Assembly: GCA_965200445.1 (NCBI GenBank)
Contig: OZ241341.1
Location: forward strand, 434,001 to 498,000
From: CBDATY01 sp965200445
GTDB lineage: Bacteria; Bacillota_I; Bacilli_A; Mycoplasmatales; Mycoplasmataceae
Direction of reading: 5' to 3'
Length of the DNA stretch: 64,000 nt
The notes under the pieces were generated by a model. That model saw only the letters and a list, made by a program, of their open reading frames with translations, was not told the DNA's origin and made no database searches. The position numbers and the translations under genes are program-made. Positions 54,724 to 64,000 of the stretch are shown here, piece after piece. How positions within the stretch are numbered: the stretch's first letter is position 1; every line of letters begins with the position of its first letter.

Positions 54724-56109
54724 ATGGGTGAATCTAAAAAACCTTTTTCAAAATTAGTTTATTTAATAATCATTTTATTAATATTTTCAATGCCTTTTTT
54801 TGTTTTTGCAGTTCTTGCACTAACAGATAATAATCTCAAGCTATTTAACAATACTATTTATAGTCTTAATATTAATCACAACCAATTAGCTAGGTTGGGC
54901 AACTTTTCTGTTCTGCCTTCCTATGATGTTTATGTTGGTTTAATTAGCGCTGGTCTTGTGAGTCTTGCATTAGCCTTTGGTATGCTGATTATATTTTTTT
55001 ATGCACCTAAGCATTTATTAAAATATAAATGAGGGCAAATAGCAGCCCAAAGTTCTTTTACGATCATTGTTATATTTATTTTTTTAATTAGTGGTTTTTT
55101 AACGATTGGAGTTGCAGAGTATTATTATTCTTGGTTCACAGCGTGAGTAAATTCGCTAAAAAGTGCAGGTTCGACAAATGTTTTAGCAGTCATTCAACAA
55201 TTGATGATTAGTAGTCAAGATAAGCAACAATTGACCAATTTGTGTAACCAGCTTATTAAAAATTTTAATTTTCAATGGCTATCCACAATATATGTATGGT
55301 TATTCGTAGGCTTTCAATTAATGATTGTAGGATTTTCCACTGGACGCACATTGTGCAAAATTTTATATGTTGATTCTTCACAATTTGCTTTAAAAGGACA
55401 AATTAAAAAACCTGTAGAAGCGTCAAAAAATTATAATTTAAGTTACTTACGCTTAAAATGGCACAAGTGGTTTACCAATGATTATCGTAATTTATCTATT
55501 TTTATGTTGCTGGGGCTAGGATTGTTACTGGCCTTTCCATTAACATATATCTTTTTTATTTTATTGCCAAGCACAAATCTACATAAATTTCTAGAATTTA
55601 ATTTTATTTATCCTAATTTATTTCCTAATCCCAATTGGTTTAAAACACCTGCTGTAGCTAATGTGTTTTTCAATAATGCGAATAGTGGCGGTCAAATCAC
55701 TTTCTGATTTGCAGAAATAACCATTCTGCTAATGTGATTTGTGCTAACAGCTAGTGCATTGCTGCTGTGGGTAGCTGTGCATTATTCCCGCAGTTGATTA
55801 CTTAATCAAACAGCATTTAAACAAAACTTTTTCTTAAAATTGGTTTTACTAACCATTATGTGCCAGCTACTTTTATTGGTTAGTTTTGCCACCTCGCAAA
55901 TTCTCCTTAGCCAGGCTTTTGATAAGTGAAACAATAATTCTGCTTTACAAGGTATCACCCCTGATCTATTTGGCAAAAGTACTGTTGTGCCATGATTGAG
56001 ATCTAGCCAACTATATGCTAGTATCGCGATTATTTTTGGATTTTATTGCACTTTTAGTACTGTCAGTCTCATTGCCTTAAAGCGTCTTATCAAAGCTGAG
56101 CCAAAGTAA
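54724..56109 (+). CDS. Uncharacterised polytopic membrane protein
   Basis: A 461-residue protein that I do not recognise, with about eight hydrophobic helices (for example 10-33, 69-95 and the last near 435-455) and loops rich in Asn, Phe, Trp and Ser. Many Trp are TGA, as expected for a membrane protein in this code. No catalytic or transporter motif is apparent. It stands alone between rpmA and pyrH, with its own 56-bp leader. Its stop codon lies inside a hairpin. Confidence 0.65.
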
Positions 56110-56120
56110 TTTTGGCTCAG
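56096..56120 (+). other. Hairpin across the stop codon
   Basis: CTGAGCCAAA and TTTGGCTCAG (10 bp, five-base loop GTAAT) straddle the stop at 56107-56109. There is no T-run, so it may be an mRNA 3'-end structure, not a classic terminator. Confidence 0.45.
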
Positions 56121-56214
56121 GAATGATTTCAAAGGTCCATACTCTTCTATAGTGATAGTGTAAAATAATTATGATATTGATGAAATTATGTTAGGAAAAT
56201 AAATAATTTTAATA

Positions 56215-56934
56215 ATGAAACCTAGATATAAAAGAATTTTAGTTAAACTATCCGGCGAAGCCTTAAAAGGAAAACACGATTTATATAATTCTGATCATAT
56301 TAAAAATATTGCTGATCAAATTATTGCTCTTACCAAAGAAGGCACAGAAGTAGCGGTGGTAATTGGTGGTGGTAACATATGGCGTGGTTCAATGGCTAAA
56401 GGCATTGGCATGGACCGGGTTAATGGGGACTATATGGGTATGCTAGCTACTGTTATGAACGCTTTAGCTTTGGAATCGGTGCTTAAAAAACAAGGACATC
56501 CTAAAGTAGTTGTCTGCTCTGCGCTCGTAATTAATGAGTTATCTGAGCCGTTTTACCATAAAAAAGTTAATCACAAATTAGACCATGGTTATATTGTCAT
56601 TTTGCCAGCCGGACTTGGTCATCCATACTTTACCACTGATTCTGCCGCTTCTTTGCGAGCTATCCAAGTGAATGCTGATGTGTTAATGATGGCTAAAAAT
56701 AATGTGAGCGGAGTTTACACTGCTGATCCACGCACCAATAAAAACGCTGAGCATCTGCAAGAAATTAGTTTGCAAGACTTAATTAAATTAAAACTAAATG
56801 TTATGGACCAGACAGCATCAACTTTAGCTTTAGATGGTAAATTAGACATGATTGTCTTTAATATTAATGATCAAAATGGATTGTACAAAGCTGCCCACCA
56901 CCAGGGACAATTTACTTTTATTAGGGGAAAATAA
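56215..56934 (+). CDS. pyrH: Uridylate kinase
   Basis: Phosphorylates UMP to UDP. The 239-residue protein has ILVKLSGEALKG, VIGGGNIWRG, GTxxPYFTTDSAA-like PYFTTDSAASLRAI, and VSGVYTADPRTN. Normal length and no TGA. pyrH-frr-cdsA-polC here matches the Firmicutes tsf/pyrH/frr order, but tsf is elsewhere. Confidence 0.96.
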   Translation: MKPRYKRILVKLSGEALKGKHDLYNSDHIKNIADQIIALTKEGTEVAVVIGGGNIWRGSMAKGIGMDRVNGDYMGMLATVMNALALESVLKKQGHPKVVVCSALVINELSEPFYHKKVNHKLDHGYIVILPAGLGHPYFTTDSAASLRAIQVNADVLMMAKNNVSGVYTADPRTNKNAEHLQEISLQDLIKLKLNVMDQTASTLALDGKLDMIVFNINDQNGLYKAAHHQGQFTFIRGK

Positions 56935-56940
56935 CTGCAT

Positions 56941-57495
56941 ATGAATACTGAAATTCAAGAACTAATCGAAAACACTGAATTAAAAATGTCTGATATCTTT
57001 GACCGGTATGAATTGTGTCTGCATAAATATCGGACAGGCCGACCGCACCCGGAATTGGTAACTAACATTAAGGTAGAATGTTATGGTACGCTAATGCCAA
57101 TGCAACAACTAGCCAGCGTCAATATTCCAGAAGCCCACCAAATAATTATTAAACCATATGATCGTAATCAGTTAGCGTCTGTATACCAAGCGCTGAGTAA
57201 GCAAAATTTACGCTGTACTTTAAAAAAAGAAGCTGATTTAATTCGGTTACAATTTCCGACTTTAACAGAAAACATTCGCAAATCCATTGTAAAAGATGTG
57301 CATACCGAAGCGGAATCTTTTAAAGTTAGAATTCGCAATGAAAGGCGTGCTACTATGCAAGCCATCAAAAAAATTGCCATCAGTGAAGGGGAAAAAGCCG
57401 TTCACGAAGAAGAAGTGCAACGCTTAACAGATGACTTTATAGCTAAAATTCAAACAGCAACTGCTAAAAAAGAAAAAGAATTAACCACCATTTAA
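56941..57495 (+). CDS. frr: Ribosome recycling factor
   Basis: Splits the ribosome after termination with EF-G. The 184-residue protein has the helix HKYRTGRPHPELVTNIKVECYGTLMPMQQLASVNIPE (first half conserved as RTGRxxPxLV), the repeated Arg-Asn in KVRIRNERRATMQAIKK, and a final acidic helix. Start ATG 56941, 6 bp after pyrH. No TGA. Confidence 0.95.
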   Translation: MNTEIQELIENTELKMSDIFDRYELCLHKYRTGRPHPELVTNIKVECYGTLMPMQQLASVNIPEAHQIIIKPYDRNQLASVYQALSKQNLRCTLKKEADLIRLQFPTLTENIRKSIVKDVHTEAESFKVRIRNERRATMQAIKKIAISEGEKAVHEEEVQRLTDDFIAKIQTATAKKEKELTTI

Positions 57496-57560
57496 TTAGC
57501 ACAACCACCTTGGTTTAACACATATTTTTGATTAACAAGCAAATAGAATAGGGAGTGACG

Positions 57561-58523
57561 ATGAGCGTCAATAAACTTTTTAGTAGTGATTTTAAAAAAC
57601 GCTACCAATCAACTATTCCGCTTGTTCTGGCCTTAAGCTTATATTTGTTTGTGGGTTGTATTGCGACAGCGTGATCAACCTTAACAGGGATTGATGCAGC
57701 AAACGTTGTCTTTATTCTGCTTAATTATTTTATTTTGGGCGTGGTTATATGGGAGATCATGAAAGCATTTGATGCTCTTAAGTGACCATGGATAGTAATT
57801 GTCATAGCAGCTTTGTTGATGACTTTTTTGTATTTTTTACCTTTGAATCGTGATCAACAGGTTTTTTATTTCTACAATCAAATTAATTGATTTGGCTTAA
57901 AGACATGAATGATTATTTTAATGTATGTAATAGTAACTGCTTTATTTTTCTTGTTTCCACTATTAAGTAACCAGATTAGCTTCCAAAAGGTCTTCTTACT
58001 ATTTTTGTTTTTGCTGTACATCAATTTAGCGATTAAAAGCTTTAATCAATTTATGTTGAATGACACCCGTTATGGTTGAACAACTTTTTTATGATTATTT
58101 ATGATTCCTGTGTTAAACGACACCTTTGCTTTCTTGGGGGGAATTAGTTTTGGTAAACATAAAATGGCGCCCAGCATTTCTCCGAAGAAAAGTTGGGAAG
58201 GGTTCATCATTGGCTGTGTAATCGCTGGCGGATTAGCAACTATGTTTGCCATTTTAATGGCTAACTTTGCCCAGAGCGCAAACTGGGTCATTTTACGCGA
58301 CCAGATTAATAGTAGAACTGCGCGGTATATTACGTATGCGGCGTTGAGTTGCTTGTTTGCCATATGTGCTGTTATAGGTGATTTGTGATTTTCTGCTACC
58401 AAAAGGGTATTTGGGATTAAGGATTTTAGCAACCTAATTCCAGGTCACGGGGGAATGAGTGATCGCTTGGATTCAGTATTTTTAGTATTTTTTGTAATGT
58501 TTGTGATTTCAACGATAATCTAG
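57561..58523 (+). CDS. cdsA: Phosphatidate cytidylyltransferase
   Basis: Makes CDP-diacylglycerol from phosphatidic acid and CTP, the substrate of PgsA. The 320-residue membrane protein has about eight helices and the CdsA signature SPKKSWEGFIIG and the end motif GDLWFSATKRVFGIKDFSNLIPGHGGMSDRLDS (parts; DR-DS is at the C-terminus). Seven or more Trp are TGA. It is followed by polC after 10 bp. The usual N-terminal signature positions are present. Confidence 0.9.
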
Positions 58524-58533
58524 AGGCAGGGTA

Positions 58534-61500
58534 GTGGAGCAAAGCAAATCTTTTCTAAAATTAATAAATTTTTTAGGGCTTAGTTGTCCTATTTCCCAAC
58601 TTGCCTTAATTGAAACAGAAGAAATTACTTATGTGACTGGTCAAGATTTGTGGCATATAAGGCTTAAAATTACCAAACCCTTTGACCCCCAATGGTTCTG
58701 TAAAATCTTTTATGCACTTCTCAATAACAAAAAACTAGCAGTTAAAATAAAAATTGAAATTATGAAACCGCAATGTGCAGTTGATGTGATGAGATCTTAT
58801 GTGACGGGGATTTTAGATTACAACAGTGATTTTAAAACTAGTTATTTACAAAAATTAGAAGTAGCAAATATTCATTTTATCCAGCATGATTTAATTTGAA
58901 AAGTTGCTAGTAACACCATTGCTGATTTAGTCAAAACTGATTTTGGGGCTTTACTAAACTGCTTAAAACAGCTGGGATTTAGTGAAATAACTGGTGAGAT
59001 TGAAATCAGTGATAAATTAATACCCAAAGAGATTCCAACACTAAACCAAAACCAAAATACCGAACAGATTGATGAACCACCTACAACTAATCCAAATTCG
59101 CATATTAGTGAGTTTTGAAAAGATGTCGAAAAGATCAAGCAACAAACCGTACCATTTAAAAATTTGGTTGATTTAACCACTGCTGATTTGGAGGTGGTAG
59201 TCCAAGGCAAAATCTTTATTATTAAAAAAATAATGACTCGTAAAAATTTTTATATTTACACAATTGGGATTTACGATGGGACTAATTCGTTTTATATAAA
59301 ATGCTTTGACTATCTGCAGAGCGCTTTTTTCAATCATTTAAAATCAGCAGATTGTATAAAAGTTGTTGGTAAAACATCACTTGACAAATATTCTAATAGT
59401 CTTATCTTAAATGCTAATGGCATCATGATTATTCCTGACTTTACAGTTTGACCAGTTGATTCTGCGCCATCAAAAAGAGTTGAGTTGAACACTCATACTA
59501 AGATGAGTGTCATGGATGGTGTTAGTAGTCCTCAGGATTATTTCCAACTAGCAGATAAATTGGGACACAATGCTGTAGCATTTACCGATCATATCAATGT
59601 GCAAGCCTTCCCCGAAATTTACCGTACCAGTCAGTTATATCCCGACATTAAACCTATTTATGGTGTTACATTAGAGGCCTTTTATGACACGGTTGATTAT
59701 TGCATTAATCCCCAACAGCAGGATTTAGCTACTACTACCTATGTTTTTTTTGATTTAGAAACAACCGGCCTTAATGCTGTTCAAGATGAAATTATTCAGT
59801 TTGGGGCAGTAGTATCACAAGGGGTATATGATCATAACCCCACAAAAATTTCTTTTTTAATTAAACCCAAGCAACCACTACCCGCATTTGTCCAAAAACT
59901 GTCCGGCTTAAAGGAAAGTGATTTTACCAACGCGCCAACCATTGAAGAGGTCTTTCCCAAAATTATGGAAATTATTGCTGATCATGTTTTGGTGGCACAT
60001 AATGCGGATTTTGATATGGAATTTTTACAGGTTTGAGCCAAGCGGTTGAAATACAATCAATTAACAAATACTGTCATTGATACTTTGCAGCTTGCCCGCG
60101 CTTTAATTTTACAAAGTAAAAATTACCAATTAGGCACAATTGCTCGCAAGCTAGGGGTAGTATACGAAGAAGATCAGGCCCACCAGGCTGATTATGATGC
60201 TGATGTTTTGTGTCGAGTCTATCAAAACCTATACGCCATTATGAAAAATGAGCATAATGTAAAAACAGCTGATAATATTCCAACAATTCATGGGCCGCAT
60301 GTTTATCGTAAAATGCGACCTAGCCAAGTTGTGGCATTGGTAAAAAATGCTAAAGGTCTAAAAACCCTATTTAAAATTATTTCATTATCCCACACTAAAT
60401 TTTTTTACCGCTCGCCCCAGATTAGCTGAAATTATTTAAATGATATGCGTAAGGATCTTTTAATTGGTTCTGCTGGTTTTAATGGTGAAGTATTTCAATA
60501 TGCTATGACTAAAAGTGATGAGCGTTTAAGGCAAGCTATGGTGAAATATGACTATATTGAAGTCCAACCACCCGAGGTTTACAGTCACTTATTGTCAAGG
60601 CACAATCTAACCCCTGAAGCTTTACATGCTATTATTACTAGAATTATCAAGGTGGCTCAGTCGCTTGGTAAATTAGTGGTTGCCACTAGTGATGCCCACT
60701 ATGCATTGCCCCAGCAACATATCATTCGAGATATTTATGTCAAGACTAAAGGTCTTGGTGGCATTTCTCACCCACTATTTAATTATCAAAATCCTTTGCA
60801 AGATAGTCCCGCCCAGCATTTACGTAGTACTAATGAAATGCTAGCAGCATTCAATTTTCTAAAAGATGATCGATTAGTACAGACTATTGTAATTGATAAT
60901 TCACAAAAAATAGCTGAGCAAATTGAAAATAATATTGAGGTAATAAAAACGAAATTACACACCCCCAATATTCCGCATGCTGCTGAAAAATTAAAAAAGA
61001 TTTGCTATGCAAAAGCCTTTAAGCAATATGGTGAGAATTTACCAGTGATTGTTAAAGATCGTTTGCAAAAAGAATTTTTAGCTATTAATACCCATCATTA
61101 TGCTGTTATTTATTATATGGCGTATAAATTAGTGCAACATTCACTAAAAGATGGCTATTTAGTTGGTTCTAGAGGATCAGTGGGCAGCTCCCTGGTAGCG
61201 GCTTTGGCTGATATTACGGAAGTAAACCCTTTACCTCCTCATTATTATTGCCCGCATTGTGGCATTAGTGATTTTAATGTTGATGCTAAGTACCAATCCG
61301 GCTTTGATTTACCTCCACTCAAGTGTAGCCAATGTGGTGATTGGTTTAAACAAGATGGGCAAAACATTCCCTTTGAAACGTTTTTAGGCTTTAAGGGTGA
61401 TAAAGTGCCAGATATTGATCTTAATTTTTCTGGTGAGTATCAGTCCCAAGCCCATGAATACATCAGGGAGCTTTTTGGGACTGATCATGTATTTCGCGCA

Positions 61501-62871
61501 GGAACTATTTCTACTGTTGCTAACAAGACAGCGTTTGGCTATGTCAAGATTTATTTAGACATGTATCAAAAATTAGAATCAACTAACAAAGCAGAAATTG
61601 AACGACTAGCGCTATTGTGTGAAGGGGTCAAACGTACCACCGGTCAACACCCGGGCGGTATTGTTATTATTCCTTCCACGTTTGATGTTGAAGATTTTAC
61701 TCCTGTTAATTTTCCTGCTGACGATAGTAGCTCTAACTGGCTAACAACTCACCTAGACTTTAATGCCATCCATGATAATGTTTTAAAACTAGATATTTTA
61801 GGGCATGTTGACCCAACAGCGTTGCGTATGCTGCAAGAATTAACTTCTGTTAATCCTCAGCTCATTCCTACCCAGGACTCTAAAGTAATGGAACTGTTTT
61901 TGTCATGAAAAAGCCTGAATATTTCATCATATGATGTTAATAATGAGCCCAATGCAGCTTTAGGCATCCCTGAATTCGGTACTAGTTTTGTGCGGAGATT
62001 ACTTTCCGAAGCCAAACCAACTAATTTTGCGGAATTAGTGAAAATTTCAGGGTTAAGCCATGGTAAAAATGTTTGAATGAATAATTTACAAAAAGTAGTT
62101 AGCTCAGGGGCCAGCTCTTTATCAGAAATTATTGCATGTCGTGATGATATTATGGTATTTTTGATTAACCAAAAATTGCCACCAGTGGATGCATTTAAAA
62201 TTATGGAGCAAGTGCGAAAAGGCGAGGGGCTCACTCCTGGTGACTTAAAGTTGTTAGGACAACACAACGTTCCTAATTGATTTGTTGATGCCTGCAAGAG
62301 TATCAGCTATATGTTTCCCAAAGCTCACGCGGTAGCTTATGTGTTGATGGCTTGGCGCATTGCTTGGTTTAAATTTTATTACCCCGCGGAATACTATGCT
62401 ACTTTTTTCTCCACGAGAACTGATGTATTTGATTTAGCTACTTTAATTCAAGGCCAAAATGAAACTTTAAAACAATTACAAACACTAGCTAAGCACCAAC
62501 GTGTCAAGTTTGGACCTAATAAATTAACAGCTAAGCAACAAGATTTAATTGTCATTTATGAAATTGCTTTAGAAATGTTTGCTAGAGGACTCCAATTACT
62601 AAACATTGATCTTAACAAGTCCCATGCTAACAAATTTACTATTATTAATAACAGTGATGGCTCTAAAGCTATTTTACCGCCTTTATCTGCTATTGATAGT
62701 TTAGGAATAGCAGTAGCCAATTCGATAGTGCAAGCTCGTGCTAAAAAACCATTTACGACAATTGAAGATTTAAAAAATCGTACCATTGTTTCCAAAACTC
62801 ATCTTAAAATTTTTGAGCAGTTCCATATTACCGATGATCTAAGCGCTCAGCAAATAACCCTTGATTTTTAA
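58534..62871 (+). CDS. polC: DNA polymerase III, alpha subunit PolC
   Basis: The main replicative polymerase with built-in proofreading. The 1,445-residue protein has an OB-like N-terminal part, a PHP domain with HTKMSVMDG (about 321), a DnaQ-type exonuclease inserted in it (FFDLETTGL, Asp407-Glu409), a zinc motif (CPHCG with CSQCG), the palm with PDIDLNFS, and a C-terminal helix-hairpin-helix. The PHP metal-binding residues seem partly kept. Start GTG 58534. At least ten Trp are TGA. Confidence 0.96.
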
Positions 62872-62905
62872 AATAAATTTGCTAGTATTAAATTGATTTC
62901 TTTTT

Positions 62906-62936
62906 GAAGCACATGTTTTATGTGCTTCTTATTTTA
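62906..62936 (+). terminator. polC terminator
   Basis: GAAGCACAT and ATGTGCTTC (9 bp, five-base loop) followed by TTATTTTA, 35 bp after the polC stop. Clear Rho-independent form. Confidence 0.85.
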
Positions 62937-62972
62937 ATAAAGCAAGTTATCAGAAAGCTACATGGTTTTAGT

Positions 62973-63476
62973 ATGGATTTACTCAATATTGAAAACAAAC
63001 TAAAAAAAGAATTAAAAAGTTTTTGACAAAAGCAAAATCTTGAGATTTGTGGAGTGCAGTTTGTTAAATCTGAATATAATTCTGGATTAGTGTTGCAAAT
63101 TACTGTGCAGCATTGTGATCATGCACCTGTTAATGTGCAAGACCTAGTGATGGTGAATCGTGCCATCCGACAATTAACAGAGCAATCTCCCTTGCTGGAT
63201 GCAGATTATAGTGTGGAAATCATATCTGCAGGTTTAGAAAAACCTATTAATAGTCTTAAGGATTTATATCAGGCGGTTGGGAGTTATATTACATTGCATT
63301 TAAACAGTCCTGGCAGTGAACTTAAACCATTCAACAACATTATTACAGGGGACCTATTGTCTGTTAATCTTGATAAACAAACTTTTGTAATATTGTATAG
63401 GTCCAAACAGCAAAAGAAACAATATGCAGGGCAGTACAATCAAATACAAAAAGCTCATTACGCAATTAAAATTTAA
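62973..63476 (+). CDS. rimP: Ribosome maturation factor RimP
   Basis: Helps 30S assembly around S12. The 167-residue protein has an N-terminal segment with LEICGVQFVKSEYNSGLVLQITV (parts) and VEIISAGLEKPINS, the RimP motif where most have EVSSPGLDRPL. The C-terminal SH3-like domain is short. One TGA at 63024. It is followed by nusA after 21 bp, the conserved order. Confidence 0.85.
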
Positions 63477-63497
63477 TATAAGGATAAAGGAACAATT

Positions 63498-64000
63498 ATG
63501 AATCAATCAGAACTTGTAGAGGCAATCAACGCCATTGCTTCAGAAAAAAACATTAAAAAGGATTTTATTTACGAAGCCATTATTAATAGTTTGGAAAAAG
63601 CCTATAAGCGTAAATTAGGTGAAGATGTAGATATAGTGGTACACATTAACAAGCAAACCGGAGCCATCACAGTGGAACGCATTCTGGAAGATTACACAGC
63701 AAAGGAGTTTAAAGCAGACCTGGCAGCAGAAATTCCGGTGCGATATGATGAAGCCAGCAAGACATATTATGAAAATGTTAGCTCGGAACAATTTAACCGA
63801 GTAGCGATTGGCGTGGCTGCCCAACTTTTAAAGCAACAAATTCGTAAAGCAGAAAAAGAAGCCATCGTGCATGAATATTTACCTAGTCAGGGTGAAATTA
63901 TGTATGGCGAAGTGGTCCAAACTGAGCCTCGTTCCTTATTGATTAAGGTTAACCAAACCTTTGCGTCTGTTCCTTATTCAAAACTAATTAGTAATGAAAG
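63498..64000 (+). CDS. nusA: Transcription factor NusA (5' part)
   Basis: Modulates RNA polymerase pausing and termination. The first 167 codons are present: MNQSELVEAINAIASEKNI, FIYEAIINSLEKAYKRKLG and RVAIGVAAQLLKQQIRKAEKE, the N-terminal RNA polymerase-binding domain, and the start of the S1 domain (GEIMYGEVVQ). The window ends within the S1 domain. Ribosome-binding site AAAGGAA. Confidence 0.93.
   Translation, partial: MNQSELVEAINAIASEKNIKKDFIYEAIINSLEKAYKRKLGEDVDIVVHINKQTGAITVERILEDYTAKEFKADLAAEIPVRYDEASKTYYENVSSEQFNRVAIGVAAQLLKQQIRKAEKEAIVHEYLPSQGEIMYGEVVQTEPRSLLIKVNQTFASVPYSKLISNE

Overview
This window is a Mollicutes chromosome segment read with UGA as tryptophan. AT content is high, and almost every housekeeping gene is interrupted by in-frame TGA codons exactly where its family has Trp (MnmA, RecA, DNA polymerase III PolC, HisRS). 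All coordinates below therefore use genetic code 4. The gene set (PolC, RNase Y, GpsB, ScpAB, RecU, DnaD-like protein, class B RNase P RNA, Prp protease with L27, no murein genes seen) fits a wall-less Firmicutes relative outside the Acholeplasma/phytoplasma group. The 16S gene at 37559-39097 would place it precisely. I do not name a genus.

Layout. 1-2.6 kb, minus strand: DUF3137/LemA membrane pair and RNase HIII. 2.7-8.7 kb, plus strand: acpS and a short ssb, then thyA-dfrA-plsC-scpA-scpB-rluB (nucleotide and folate metabolism, phospholipid acylation, chromosome condensation, rRNA modification) and an ECF transporter S component; ppa faces this block. 9.4-13.1 kb: an unknown tail-anchored protein, cmk, der, gpsA. 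13.3-17.9 kb: a cysteine-rich HU, a DnaD-like protein overlapping recU tail to tail, gpsB, rnpB, pgsA, cinA, recA. 17.9-25.7 kb: rny, ffh, gapN, an unknown coiled-coil protein, rpsB with a large C-terminal extension, tsf, an unknown membrane protein. 25.7-29.1 kb is more accessory: an unknown minus-strand gene, a membrane-anchored HAD phosphatase, and a lipoprotein with a zinc-metallopeptidase motif. 29.1-37.3 kb: obg, nadE, nfeD, stomatin, folD, rbfA (minus), a YwaF-like membrane protein, truB, ribF, rpsO. 37.4-42.5 kb: a complete 16S-23S-5S operon with no spacer tRNA. 42.5-46.6 kb is accessory: two coiled-coil or membrane proteins (minus), a gene-poor stretch, and two surface proteins with variable-lipoprotein type repeats. 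46.7-64 kb: mnmA, recD2, hisS-aspS, rplU-prp-rpmA, an unknown eight-helix membrane protein, pyrH-frr-cdsA-polC, rimP-nusA (cut by the window end).

How the genes work together. Phospholipid synthesis is almost complete here (gpsA, plsC, cdsA, pgsA, acpS). Thymidylate and one-carbon folate metabolism is represented by thyA, dfrA and folD. Recombination and repair are represented by recA, recU, recD2, ssb and rnhC; ribosome assembly and RNA processing by der, obg, rbfA, rimP, rluB, truB, rnpB, rny and prp. Most blocks look like tight operons with 1-20 bp gaps or ATGA/TAATG overlaps. Promoters share an extended -10 of the form TGnTATAAT (17879, 22764, 34035, 37427, 53245; a TAAAAT variant at 15062).

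Most worth a second look: an inverted repeat that either hides the thyA ribosome-binding site or flanks its promoter; a likely pseudoknot over the rpsO ribosome-binding site; S2 and L21 ribosomal proteins with long extra C-terminal tails (S2 ending in a SAP/Rho-N-like segment, L21 in Lys-Thr-Pro repeats); an HU protein with six cysteines; a terminator palindrome written inside the recU coding sequence; and a lipoprotein peptidase beside a membrane-anchored HAD phosphatase. I found no CRISPR array, insertion sequence, prophage or tRNA gene.
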